Shown here: positions 11,766 to 22,800 of the stretch, piece after piece
Numbering within the stretch: position 1 is the first letter of the stretch
Layout: each line of letters opens with the position of its first letter
NCBI GenBank assembly: GCA_007922225.1
Contig: ML679961.1
Location: forward strand, 66,291,075 to 66,355,074
Length of the DNA stretch: 64,000 bases
Reading direction: 5' to 3'
Origin: Emydura subglobosa
Taxonomy: Eukaryota > Chordata > Testudines > Chelidae
Notes under the pieces: model-generated
What the model was told of the DNA's origin: nothing
The model's database searches: none
What the model saw: only the letters and a program-made list of their open reading frames with translations
Translations under genes and position numbers: made by a program

Positions 11766-14718
11766 GTGGGTCAGCTGCCTGCTGGTAGAAAGTTCTTTCT
11801 TTTTCCTTCCTTTCTTCTCTCTCTCTTCAGCTTGTAGGGCAAGATGCTTCTCCTTGAAGTGGGCCACTGCCTAATGTAGGATATGGCACCATCGAGGTCT
11901 GTCAGTGGCTTGCTCCTACAACTTATAATGTCCACATCAGTTTTCTTAAGATATGCTTTCAGTGTATCTTTGTAGCGTTTCCACTCACCACCATAAGATC
12001 TGACCACAGATGAGCTGAGAGTAGAGAGCTTGTTTTTGGGAGGTGAAAATCTGGCATCCACACACAGCGTCCAGCCCAGTGTAGCTGGTGCATAAGGATC
12101 ATTGCTTCAACGCTGGTGACATTAACTTCAGTGAGGATGCTGTTATTAGTGCGATGATCTTCCAACTTGATGTGAAGGATCTTCTGGAGGCATCACTGGT
12201 GATACCTCTCCAAACCCTTAAGTTGTTGTCAGTAGGTCACCCAGGTTTTGCATCCATAAAGGAGTGTAGGGACGACAACTGTCTTTTAGACCTGAATCTT
12301 GATGTCTTTCTGTAGGTCACGATCTGTGAAATGTGTTGGAGCAATTTCCCAGAGGAAGCACTTGCGTACTGGATCTTGTGCTGAATCTCACTGTCCGTTT
12401 TTGTATTTTGAGAGAATTGGCTACCAAGGTGGCAGAAATGCTCGATTGTCTCCAAAGTCTGTCCCTCAACAGTAATTTGTAGTGGATCAAGTGCAAGACC
12501 TGAGGCAGGTTGATAGAGCACTTTAGTCTTTTCAATGTTAAGTGAAAGTCCTAGGCTTTGGGAGGCTTGTACAAAAAAAAATCAGTGTGGACTGAAGGTC
12601 ATTCTCAGTATGTGCAATGACAGCACAAACATCAGCACACTGAAGATCAGCAATGGATGCCCTGAGGATTTTACACTTCTAGTGGAAGCACTGAAATTAA
12701 AAAGCAGCCCAACCATTATATCAACTCCAGTGAATGTCAACTCCAGTTGGGAGATGGTTTTTAACAAGGACCAGAATGACTGCTAAATAGATGGCGAAAA
12801 GGGTTGGGGCAATAACACAACCTGGCTTAACCCAGTTTTGATGACAAAAGGATCCGTCTCCAAGCCCTTACAAAGAATGGTAGCAGTCATCTGATCATGA
12901 AGAAGCCTTAGGACCTTAATAAATTTTGGTGGACAACCAAATCTGGACAGCACCTTCCACAGGGCTTCACTATTGACTGAGACAAAGGCCTTTGTTAAAT
13001 CAATGAAGCCCATGTTCAGACCTTGATTTTGCACCTGAGACTTTTCCAGGATTTGGAAGGCAATGAAGATCATGTTGATTGTCCTATGAGATGGTCTGAA
13101 ACCACACAGAGTCCAGTAATATTTCCTCAGAAAGGGGAAGTAATCAATTTAAATTTTCCCTGTTGTAGCTAGCATGGCAATGCCTCAATAATTTCCACAC
13201 TCTGACTTGCCTCCTTTCTTAAAAGGTTGTAACAATATTGGTATTTCTCAAATCTTCTGGAATCTTCTCATTATACCAGATTTGAAGAAAAAGTTCATGG
13301 AGCTTCTTTACCAGCTCTTCACCTCTAAATTTGTAGACTTCAACTGGTATGCCATCTGGTCCTGCTGCCTTGTTGTTCTTAGTTTGCATGATGGTTTGTG
13401 TTACTTCTTCGGGGGTGAGGGGATCAGCAAGACTCTTTCATGTTGTTTAGGGATGAATTCAATAGTGGCATCACCAACAGTTGACTCATGGTTCAGGAGT
13501 AACTCAAAATACGTCTTCCATCTGCCTTTCATGGATTCACTGCCCTTAATGTACGTCAACTCATCTTGGGCTCCGAGTGGTGTGAGAACATGGGAGTGTG
13601 GACCATAAATGGCCCTTGTTGCCTGAAAAAAACTCCTCATGTCATGTTTATCAGCATAGAGCTCGATCTCCTTGGCCTTTTTGCGCCACCACCTATTTTT
13701 GATGTCCCAGATTTTTATGGTCTCTCCAATAGTCATCAGTTCCATTCATGGCCCTTGTGATTCTGATATCCTTCCAATCTCGAGCTCTGACAATAACATA
13801 GTGAAGAATGTTCCAACATTCTTTTCAATGCCTAGAGTGAGCATGTCTCCAGATGGTCTTATATATCTCACTGTCTCTAAAGATGACATTTGTGATAGCC
13901 AGGCCATGTTCTATGCATTTACTAAGAAGGAGAATGCCACTGGAGTTGGCCTTCCCTACTCCTTCTTTTCCAAAGATCTAATTCACAACTCTTGCATTCA
14001 AATTTCCAAGGAGAATAATCCTGTCCTCCTTGGGAATATCAGTCAGGACTCATTCAAGGTCTGAATAGAATTGTTCCTTGGTATTCTCATCAGCATCAAG
14101 TGTTGGGACTGGTTGTTCTAAACTTGAAACAAAGAGTCAAAAGGTGTTCATTGATTCCTATAGGTAATTCTTTGAGCTGCCCAACAAACTTCTTCTGAAT
14201 TGCAAAGCCATCACCATGAATGCACCTGTCCGCTGCAGATTTCCCTTTCCGGAAAAAGATGTAGAGAAGTAACAGTGACCTGGATCTCAGGCAGTCTTCG
14301 TGGGTCAGCTCTTTGGGCTTATTCATGCGGGGTTTGCCTCCAGCCCCTTCTCATGGGGCATACAGTGCTCTGAGGGTGGGTCCAGCAGCTTCATGAGTGG
14401 TGAGGCTTGCTGCTGTCTCCCTCTCGGCGAGCCTGTCTTGGCTGTCTCTGGAGCAGCCCTCTTTCTGTTCACCAGCCCTTCCTGTGGGAGGTTTTCCCTT
14501 TTTTGAGCTCCTCTCCCTTCTGGCAGAATGAGCCTTGCAGGTGCACCTCTTTGGTGCTCAACTAGTTCAGAGGAGCTTGTTAGTCTCCTCTTTGCTGGTG
14601 TGAGGGCATGCCCCTCCACGAAGTCAGATAACTTTTTGCCAGCAGGTACTTCTAGTATTTTTACATTCCATGACCAAAATGGATTTTCATACTGCTCTAG
14701 ACTATATTCAGGGATCAT
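11766..14718 (-). mobile_element. Non-CR1 LINE with APE endonuclease and RT, degenerate
   Basis: A minus-strand element of about 3 kb with ORF2-like domains in order. A basic N-terminal extension (14718-14330) joins an APE-type endonuclease (about 14330-13760), a linker (13745-13400), a reverse transcriptase (13073-12480) and a C-terminal region with HQLHWAGRCVWMPD (12100-12060). The protein differs clearly from CR1. The clade is not assigned because no tree can be built here. A pyrimidine-rich stretch (11790-11825) lies at the 3' end. Confidence 0.75.
11771..14326 (-). pseudogene. LINE ORF2 endonuclease-reverse transcriptase, catalytically dead
   Basis: The endonuclease begins near 14326 with a segment containing ADRCIHGDGFAIQKK. 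Its metal-binding GDFNAR motif is changed to GNLNAR (about 13992-14021, minus), losing the key Asp. The RT retains MGFIDLTKAFVSVNSEALWK and GCPPKFIKVLRLLHDQMTA (13060-12880). The catalytic YADD box is altered to CADV at about 12625-12640, so polymerase activity is lost there too. Further downstream EHFCHLGSQFSQ and LHWAGRCVWMPD mark the conserved thumb and C-terminal region. Several frameshifts and stops separate the frames. In a living copy the protein would nick target DNA and reverse-transcribe the element RNA. Confidence 0.78.
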
Positions 14719-15885
14719 TTTTTAAAAATCAGTAACTGTGTAAGCGTATGGTCCAACCCAGCAGGGGGGTTGCAGCTGTTCCTCGGGCCTTAGTCTACGG
14801 CGGGAAAAAGCTAGTGTGTGGTGAGTCTTTAGTCCCTGGCCCCTAAGTGGGGCGGAGCTGACAAGTAGTTTGTAGCTCCCCGGCCCTCAAATGGGCGGGG
14901 CAGGCCAAAATAGTCTATGGGCCCTGGCCTTCAGGCAGGCGGGGGTGGCAAGCAGTCTGTTGCCCCCAATCTTCAGACAGATGGGGCAGGCAAAGTATCT
15001 ATAGCGCCTGGCCTTCAAGCAGGCAGGGCTGGTAAGCTTGGTATCCTCTGGCAGGCGGGTTGAGACGAGCCAAGCACTCCCAGGGTGGTTAGGGAAAGGA
15101 GGAGGGGGACGCAGGCCCACCCGACTCCACCGCGTCCCAGCCCAAGGCACTATCAGTGGCAAACCGGTTTGCCACTGAGTCATCGGGGCTCCAGCCGCAA
15201 TACGCTGACTGATTCGGCCACAGCCTCAGCCAAACTATGTTTGGCTATCCCTGGGCTACTTCCTCCCACCCTGTACCTAGGTACCTGCAGCCAGGGGTCT
15301 TCCTCCAGGTAACTGGGGTAGACAGCGAGTGGGAGCCCCACAAGTCCCTCACTGTAAACGGTGGCAGGTCCGGAAACTCCTTGGGGTCATCAGCAGAGGA
15401 TAGCTCCTCCAGGTCACAGGGTCCCAGCAGGTTCTCCATATACTGGGCTCAGGTAGCTCCATTGGGTCCCTGGCGTCAGGCAGTTCCTCCAGGGCAGGGC
15501 CGGCCTCAGGGGGTTGCTCCCATTCAGTGGTCTCGGGTAGCTCTTCCCAATCACTCAGGCCCAGCGGCCTTATCCAGTCACTCAGGCCCAGTGGCCCGGG
15601 TAGGACTTGGAGGCTCCAGTCGGTGGGGTCGTTGCTCTGCACAGCCGCAGGGCTTGGGTCAGGCCCAGACCGCAGCCTCGGGGAAGACACATTTGTCTCC
15701 AGCAGCAGCTTCCCCCTCACTGAGCTGCTAGGCAGGCCTTTTATGCTGGCCTTTCCTGTCCTGGCTCCACCCCTTTTCTGCCAGGATATTCGGCCTGCAG
15801 GGCCCTGTTCTGCCCAGCAGGAGGGTTTTGCAGGGCCTTGATCTGCCCAGCACAGGGGTTGCAGCTGTTCCTCGGGCCCAGGCTC
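14719..15885 (-). mobile_element. GC-rich LTR-like repeat of unknown family
   Basis: A GC-rich island immediately upstream of the LINE. A 24-bp word beginning GGGGTTGCAGCTGTTCC is present identically at 14766-14789 and 15855-15878, near the two edges. On the minus strand GCATAAAAGGCC at about 15738-15749 resembles a TATA box, and a minisatellite lies at the other side. This suggests an LTR or TRIM-like element in minus orientation. No protein domain is encoded: the 164-residue frame at 15237-15731 is low-complexity Pro/Ser/Gly translation of GC-rich DNA. Family and exact ends are unknown. Confidence 0.45.
14823..15045. repeat. Minisatellite, about 45-bp unit, five imperfect copies
   Basis: Units share the word CCTGGCCTTCAGGCAGGCGG and vary by substitutions and short indels. 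Clear copies lie at about 14925-14965 and 15005-15045, with more diverged ones before and between. It lies inside the GC-rich LTR-like element. Confidence 0.65.
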
Positions 15886-16275
15886 TGAGGAAGGCCACAG
15901 CGCCTTGCTACAAACTGGTTATGTGTTTTGGTTACAACATATGTTAGCTATAAGTCTCAAGTGAGTTCTTTGGATATGTTGCACACACTTACCAAGCCTG
16001 CTAATTTTAACAAATATTTTCCAGTACTATCAATACATTTTGCATATGTTCTGTTCTGTGTAGTGTCTCCGGAATCATTTCTTAAATGTTTCTTAAGCCT
16101 TTCTTGATTTCTTTCACCTGGGACACGTCTGGAGCCTTTTTATCAATTTGGAAAGTACTTTGCATCCCACAACTAAATTAACATACAGGTATTTCTTTTA
16201 TTAATCAAAATAGGGACTTTTCGCAAGTGAGAAGTTCATACCTCCTTTTTTTCCATTGAAAGTGAGATTCTATTC
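15886..16275. other. Intronic DNA without recognisable gene
   Basis: Unique-looking sequence between two repeats. Nothing recognised. Confidence 0.5.
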
Positions 16276-16850
16276 CAGGAGTGGCCAAACCGCAGCTCGC
16301 GAGTCACGGGCAGCAGTTTTACAGTTAAAGTATGGCTCATGGACACCCCCCTCCACATTCTTCTATGATAGGGTGGTGGGGTTAGGGGCTTCTACCCAGC
16401 AGGGAGGAGTGTCTTGGGGCTTCAGCCAGGGGATGGTGCTGGGGTCCCTGCTGGAGTCAGACAGAGGGGAGCACTGATCTTCCATCCCCTGGCTGCAGAA
16501 GGGAGCCACTGCCTAGTAATCCAGGTGGAGCGTACAGGACTACAGGATGCGTGCTGTTTCCCAGCTGCAGCCAGGGAGACAGGAGATCAGCGAGGAAGCA
16601 GCCTCCTCACTGAACTCCTTCCATCTGGCTTCAATGGTGAAGGGGGCCTACTGGTGGAGAGTGGTGGCCCTTCAGGGCTGTATAAATGATATCTGTGGCC
16701 CTCGAGCCAAAAAGGTTGGGAACCACTGCCCTAGCCCCACCATCTTGCCACAAGGCTGAAGCCTTGAGCTCAAACAAGCACACTGTGGCTCTCAAACTTC
16801 TGAAGATTGTTGTATGCGACTCAGGGGGCCAGTAAGTCTGGCCACCCCTG
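16276..16850. mobile_element. hAT non-autonomous element with imperfect 8-bp TSD
   Basis: 575 bp with inverted ends CAGGAGTGGCCAAAC (16276) and GTCTGGCCACCCCTG (to 16850). The flanking octamers TTCTATTC (16268-16275) and GTCTATGC (16851-16858) match at six of eight positions, as expected for an aged hAT target duplication. An internal GGTTGGGAACCACTG near 16713-16727 resembles the end of a different hAT family and may mark a composite or nested copy. It has no coding capacity. Confidence 0.75.
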
Positions 16851-16858
16851 GTCTATGC

Positions 16859-17445
16859 ATTAACATCTTACTGCCTTTTGAAGATTTCTGAAGAGAACTA
16901 AGCAGGGAGGCTCAGTAGCTTTAGCATTCTTCAGGTAAAAATGAACAGTTAGTTGTTAGTACATAGGTTCCAGCCAAAACAAGCATCTTCCCATTGTTGC
17001 TCTGTTTGAATCAGACAGTAAAGTGAAGCTTATGTCTGATGCTTTACAAGAACAGAAAGCTCCCTGCTCAAGCATAAGTCATTTTTAGAGATGTGAAACC
17101 ATGGAAAACCCTCTGGGGTAGGAAGTGCTCTTTCTTTCTGTCTTTAAGAGAGAAATACACACAGCAACCTTTAAAAGAATCCTAAACTATTTATATACCT
17201 TAAAAAACATCAGTTTTAGAAATGGTGAGCCCTTTTCACTGTATGTCATACCATCTCATTTCCTATTATCATCTCTCATTTATGGTCTGTTAGGAGATGT
17301 TCTCCTACATAAGTATCTCTAAAACTGGTAGCAAAAACTCCCTCATTAAATATATTACAGTCTCATTCTTTATATATACATCTGCAAAATCATGTCTTCA
17401 TGTGGTTTAGAAGCAATGCACCTTGGTAATAATTACAAATATAAT
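16859..17445. other. Intronic DNA without recognisable gene
   Basis: AT-rich, no domain in any frame. Confidence 0.5.
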
Positions 17446-18110
17446 TCTATAAATCATATAATGCCTTTCATCCCAAAGCACTTCACATATTATATAGTGT
17501 ATATCAAGTATTACTTCACCCAATAGTGAAATGCAGCATTTTGGGTTGGAAGAGATTCTTGTAGTTTTACTGCCATTGGGAGAAATCACAATGTTCAATA
17601 AGCCATAAAAAAGTCTACATTATTCCTGTTGGGAAGGTGGTCTATTGACTGCATTTTAAACTAGTAAAGATATATATAAAACATTATTTAAAGGACCATG
17701 CAACAATATGTAGAGAGGAATGAAAAGTGCTAATACACTCACTTGTGATAGCAAAGGTACAAGGCTTTGTTTGTTTATCTAAATGCACCCATCCATTTCA
17801 ATATTTAAAGATATCTTATCTTTCAGATAAGATGCAAAATTGAGGTCTTGACCGTCTGTTGTGATTAACAATCCCATGTACTTTTTGTAAGACTAAGGTA
17901 TTAGCTCCAGTATCCTACAAAACTTCCAACTTGTCCTCTTTAAACATTCCCTCTCCCCCATACTGCTTAATCTGGAGTACAACATTCTTAACTTCCTTCC
18001 CTAAAATGTAGTGCAGTGTTGCTTTCCTTTCTTCTGAAAGATGGCTAAAATTTTAAAAGCTGGTGGCTTGTGGCCTCTTTTGTGCCCTTTTCAAAAGTGC
18101 TGCTTTCATT
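17446..18110 (+). repeat. Possible ancient vertebrate interspersed repeat, degraded
   Basis: Words such as CCTTTCATCCCAAAGCACTT (17463-17482) and, further on, CAGATAAGATGCAAAATTGAGG with GTCTTGACCGTCTG (17825-17860) resemble an old dispersed repeat that I remember from many vertebrates. The match is from memory and the copy is heavily decayed, so family and limits are uncertain. Confidence 0.35.
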
Positions 18111-18787
18111 GACTTCAACTCATATCCTTACTTGTTCAATACATAACCAAGAGACACCCTCATCACCAGAAAGAAACCAGAAGTCTTTTGATGGTGTATT
18201 TAACATTACAAATTACTCCGGTGGAATGGTACATAGGAAGTAAGAATAATTGCTTCTGTCACCGTAAAATGTTTGGGGAACACTGTGAAGCTATTACAAT
18301 ATTTGGTAGTCTAAAATTTCAAGGCAACCCAAAGTAGTTATGGACACTGAGGTTAACAACAGTAGTAAAACAGAAAAGACAACAACAAACCTAAAAATAT
18401 TAGTCTATATGTAAATGATGAAAGCAAATATAGTGTTACGAACAAAGCTGAACAAAGCTGAAGACATTTCATCTACCTATGAAGCCAGAGTAGGCATCTG
18501 AGTCCGAATGCAAAAGTTTCTGATGGAACAAACCTAAATATCCTTGTATATCCTTTGAGTCAACTATTTAAAAGTAAAACTCGGCCACTACTGCACCTCT
18601 GAACTCTGATGACTCACTGGCATTCTCTCCTTCATAGATTTATCCAAGGATGATTAAGTAAAACCATTTCTGAAGTCCTACTGATAATTCAGAGGTACAA
18701 ATAAAAACAGTGCCACAAGAAATCAAATCAAATATCTAGTTTTTTTACCATTTTACCACTAACATAGTTTGTCACATTTATAGTAGA
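18111..18787. other. Intronic DNA without recognisable gene
   Basis: Unique-looking sequence with no coding signal. A short GAACAAAGCTGAACAAAGCTGAAG duplication lies at 18440-18463. Confidence 0.5.
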
Positions 18788-19578
18788 AAGTGAAAGCCTG
18801 AGACCTGAGGCCTAGTATAATAGGCCAAGTATGAGACCTGAGGCCTGAGATAAAGCAGTAGTCAAGCCCTGCTGTTATAAAGCAAAGTTAGCAAAAGTCA
18901 TGCAAGTTCACAGAAACCGGCAAGAACAGAGCTGGTGTTGCAAAAACCCACATTCTTAAAGAAGTGCTAAGCACAGAATATTCAGCAAGCACACTCCAAA
19001 AAGCTGGTACCTATACCAGTAATAATACAAGCACACTTATCAAAGATAACAAAGACATATTGAGCCCTCTTTAAGGCCAGACTATGATGGATAGAGGTGT
19101 CTTGATAATATGATGGATAAAGATGTATTGACCAAACCATCTGGTACAAGGTAAAGGGTAGTATCTCATCATATCAGAGGGTGGTATCTTGCCATGTCAG
19201 GGGGTGGCAACACACAACTTATTTGTATCAATGTATAAAAGAGGGTCTCAGAGGAAGCATCTTTGTTTGGATGTGCGAGGAACAGAAAGTCTCGCCATTT
19301 ACGGAGCTGGTCCATTGTCACAGGCATACATGTATTAAATGTACTTGTAGCACATATAGGGCGCTTTTTACTGTGCTCAATTGGCAATAAACCTGGCCTG
19401 GTGCCTTTGTTACTGAAATGGATCTCTGATTTTATTGGATAGTCCACTGTGCTCAATTGGCAATAAATCTGGCCTGGTGCCTTTGTTACTGAAATGGATC
19501 TCTGATTTTATTGGATAATCCAATCGTGGTTTGGTGTCTCGGTTATCTGCGCAGAGCTGGGACAGCATACATACTGAG
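18788..19578 (+). mobile_element. Solo LTR of an endogenous retrovirus-like element
   Basis: Starts near TGAAAGCCTGAGACCTGAGG and ends near GGGACAGCATACA, consistent with TG...CA limits. A TATA box (TATAAAA, 19234-19240) lies about 150 bp before polyadenylation signals AATAAA at 19386-19391 and 19462-19467, the normal U3-R-U5 order. A tandem GAGACCTGAGGCCT duplication opens the U3. No gag, pol or env sequence follows, so it is read as a solo LTR left by recombination. The exact ends and target duplication are not certain. Confidence 0.65.
19370..19521 (+). repeat. 76-bp tandem duplication spanning the LTR polyA signal
   Basis: The units at 19370-19445 and 19446-19521 are identical except for two positions (74 of 76). 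Each carries CAATTGGCAATAAA, so the LTR has two polyadenylation signals and a doubled R/U5 segment. Near-identity shows the duplication is much younger than the diverged flanks, or has been homogenised. Confidence 0.92.
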
Positions 19579-19699
19579 AGAACACACATGCAGCCAACAA
19601 CTGACAACAACAGTATCCAGAAAAAAAATGTATGGAATGCATAGATATGAGAATGCTGAATCCATGTATTCTAATCCAATATTGGTGCTCAATGAGAAA

Positions 19700-20350
19700 A
19701 GAGGCTGTGAAAGGGTATACAAACCTGGAAAGCAGGGGTTAAGGACAGTTTTGTGCCCAGGTAGCTCAACCAAACACACCTGCAAAGACTGCACAAGCTG
19801 GAGGCAGGATTTTAAAAAGGAGAGCAAAACAGTTCAGAGGCAAGTGGTGGAAGGGAGCTGATGTCTACTCTCAGGGGAAAGGATTGCTTAGGAGCTCACA
19901 CCATAGACCTGTGCAAATCCACAAAGGAGAGGCAGGTGACTGAGTGTGCAGGTCAGAGACTTGATTGGAATAATTTATTCTGGGAAGCTAAAAGGAGACT
20001 GAGGGAGGAAGTGGTCTGGGGGACAGAGTCTTAGCACCGCAAGGTGTCAAATGTAGCTGCCCACCATTAGGCTCTGGACCATAGCCTGGTGGAGAGGGTG
20101 GGCTCAGGCTCTCCTACCAGTTCCAGGAGGATGATACAACTACAAGAGCCTCCACCGAGGGTGAGAGGCTAGCTGGAAAAGACCTTGACTGTTCAAGGGC
20201 TCAGTCCCCAAAGATTCCTGTGCTAAAGGGGAGGACTGGAAACTATTAGGGCGGGGGTGCTGAAGGACAGGACTGTCTTTCAACAGGAAGATGACCTGCT
20301 CCAACACCTGCCTGACCACTACGTGGCACTGTCAGTGATTGTGCACCTTT
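19700..20350 (+). repeat. Possible LTR-like repeat, ends unknown
   Basis: Purine-rich block with a TTTTAAAAAGGAGAG motif near 19810, similar in style to the promoter part of other turtle LTRs in this window, and a GC-richer second half. No termini, target duplication or coding region were identified. It may also be ordinary intron. Confidence 0.3.
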
Positions 20351-20979
20351 TACAAAGGCGTATTGGGAAGAGAAGCTTCCAATGCCTAGATAATGCCATA
20401 CATACCAGGAATGACTTTTTCTGGCTCAAAGTTATTTCAGAAGAGCAAATATTTTGCCTTTACCTGTACCATATTTCACCAAATGTCATCTACATTCTCC
20501 CAAGTGAGAATACCCTGAATACTTGTGGTCTTCATGTTATCTGCAAATTATTCAATCTGATTGAAGTCCAAGAGTGAATTATTCCTTTATTCCAAATAAA
20601 GTAGAAAGAACAGTTACTTACCTTACAGTAGCTGTGTGTGGGGTTTTTTTTTTTTAGATATTTTGTCCATGTTGATTGCACTTATAGTACACATGTGCCT
20701 CAGAGGCACAAGCTTTGAATCTTTTGAGTAGCAGTGTCTGTTAGAGCAACACCTAAGCCCTGCATGTCCACATGCCCCCACACTCAAGGGAATAAAGGGC
20801 AGAGCAGCCCCAAGTACCTCTCAGTTGCCTCACTAATTCACAATCCTAATAAAGATAGACTCTGAGGTATGGACTATGGGTTGTGAGAACCACAGAGACC
20901 AAACAATTCAAAGAATCAGAGTTAAGTAATCATTCTTTCTTCTTCCAGTCTTTATCTGTGTAGATCCCAGTTATGGTGA

Positions 20980-21500
20980 CTAGCTAGTAGTTCCCAGATT
21001 AATATGTGGAGGGACTGAGGAATCCTCTCTGCAGCTAGCTAGAGAAGATTGCAGAACTGCTCTCCCAAATTTGGCATCTGATGTAGTCACCAAATCCAGG
21101 CTGAAATGTTTGGCAAAGGTATGGGCTGAGAGCCAAGTGACTGCCCTGCAGATTTTTGATATAGGCAAATTTCTTAGGCAAGCAGAAGAGTTTTCCTAGG
21201 CTCTAGCTGTGTGGGCCCTAATACCTGAGGGAAGGGGATGTTTGTTGGTAACAGATTGTACTGTACTTAATGATCTAGATGAATAATCTCTGAGAAGAGA
21301 TTACCTGACCTTCCACAGTCTTCTGCAATACCACAAATAAACACAGTGATTTTGTCCTGTCTAAATAATAAATAAGAGCTTTGGAAATATCTAATATATG
21401 GAACACGGTTTCTTCTGGTTTTGAATATGGTTTGGTGAAGAGAACAGGGAGATTGATGATTTCGTTTAACTGAAAATCAGACACCTCTTAAATAAGGAGA
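20980..21500 (-). pseudogene. DIRS tyrosine recombinase, C-terminal remnant
   Basis: Two minus-strand frames preserve the end of the recombinase. The upstream frame (21484-21275) has VFHILDISKALIYYLDRTKS and SSQRL. The downstream frame (21168-20980) has ISKICRAVTWLSAHTFAKHF followed by FGRAVLQSSL. In intact DIRS elements this enzyme integrates circular cDNA through a Tyr nucleophile. In this copy the expected Tyr of the ...HY motif is Phe (AKHF), and the frames are interrupted, so it is inactive. Confidence 0.7.
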
Positions 21501-21643
21501 TTAGAGTGGGGTCTCAACCACACTTTATCCCAATGGAAGAAAGCATAAGGAGGATCTGGAATTAATGTTTGAATCTAGACTATTTTCCTGATTGGGGTGA
21601 TAGTTATTAGCAAGGTGAAGAGCACAGTGATCCAGAATGTGGC

Positions 21644-22279
21644 TGTGATGGGGTGACCACCCCACACGAGGCCCAAAGGAGTTAAGGTGGCTAGGTGAGC
21701 CAATTAACTGCATAGGCTGAACCTGGAGGAGAAGCCAGGGAACAGTGAGGATTAATTAAAGAGGAAGCTCAGTTGGACAGGAACAGAAGTAGCCTGTATA
21801 AAGCCCAGCAGCTGAGAGTAGAAGGGAGGGGAAGACAGAGAGGCTGTGGTCACTCTCTGAGTGAGGGAAGACAAGATAGCAAGTAACCCAGGGACACACC
21901 AGTAAGGTTTAGGATCATGTAGACATCGACTGCTTGTTGTAGAGTCCCTGGGCTGGATTCTAGTGTGGGGAGCAAGCCTGGGTTCCACCACCAGCCACTG
22001 GGGAAGTGGCACCGTTAAGGGAACGGTGAAAGAAAAGACTGCTTGGGACAGTGGGATCCTGACAGACTTTGAGACGCAACCCCTGCCCTCCAAAAAGGAA
22101 ACTACAGTGACTTGCCCAGAGGGCCAAGCCACAATATGGAAGAAGTTGAGTCCCAAGAGAGCGAGACACAGAAAGAGTGATAAAGTGCAACCACAGGAAG
22201 GGGTGTCAGCCTACCAGAGCTAATCCTCAGATCAGGCCAGAAGGAGGAGCTCCAGCAGTGAGTACAGCATCCCCTGACA
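21644..22279 (+). mobile_element. Solo LTR-like element inserted in DIRS copy A
   Basis: 636 bp with ends TGTGATGGGG and CCCCTGACA, flanked by a perfect 5-bp duplication GTGGC (21639-21643 and 22280-22284). A TATA-like TGTATAAAGCCC lies at about 21795. TG...CA ends, the 5-bp duplication and the promoter motif indicate an LTR of an LTR retrotransposon or ERV. The family (Gypsy or ERV) is not assigned. Overlapping open frames have no domains. Confidence 0.8.
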
Positions 22280-22800
22280 GTGGCTCTTGTCCAAAAAGAA
22301 AAGATATTGTTGTGTGCATTAGTTAAAGGAATAAGTTTGTCACATGATGGGAAGACCTTGAAACCAGAAGTTTTTGGCCTAGCCATTATGTGGGAAGGCA
22401 CCTTGGCACTAAATAGTAATGAGAAGAAATTAAAGAGAGATTTTAAATAAAGAAAACAAGGGGCTGCTATCAGGGCACATATTTGTTGCTAAGCTGAACT
22501 AACTAATCTAAGATTTACAAACTGATTTGATGAAATGGCATTATGGGGTAACAAGCAGACACTGCAGAGTTCTGTCTCCCAGCCTCTAGTGCCTGGAGGA
22601 TTAAGGAACGAAGAAGGTTAGGCTGCTTTGCCATATATTCCTTGGGTGGGGGGACATAAGGACATACACTGCTCCAACAGACGTTGCTCGTCAAAAGATT
22701 CTGATCTCATGCACATGAGGTGCATGCACATCACAAGTGGGATCCACACAGCCAAAGACTCGGAGAAGAAGTGTGGTTTCTTGACAATCCATAACCAAGA

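Larger units (their letters stand above)
20600..22800 (-). mobile_element. DIRS retrotransposon copy A, internally deleted
   Basis: Bounded by inverted terminal repeats. The left (3') end at 20618-20765 has GTTACTTACC and TTTTGAGTAGCAGTGTCTGT. The right (5') end at about 22640-22785 is its imperfect inverse (CAGACGTTGCTCGTCAAAAG, then AAGACTCGGAGAAGAAG). Between them only tyrosine-recombinase remnants and non-coding sequence remain; gag and RT are deleted. A 636-bp LTR (21644-22279) is inserted. Confidence 0.75.

Noticed and set aside
15237..15731. 164-residue Pro/Ser/Gly-rich frame
   Set aside because: GC-rich repeat DNA gives long open frames on both strands here; no domain or start context supports a gene.
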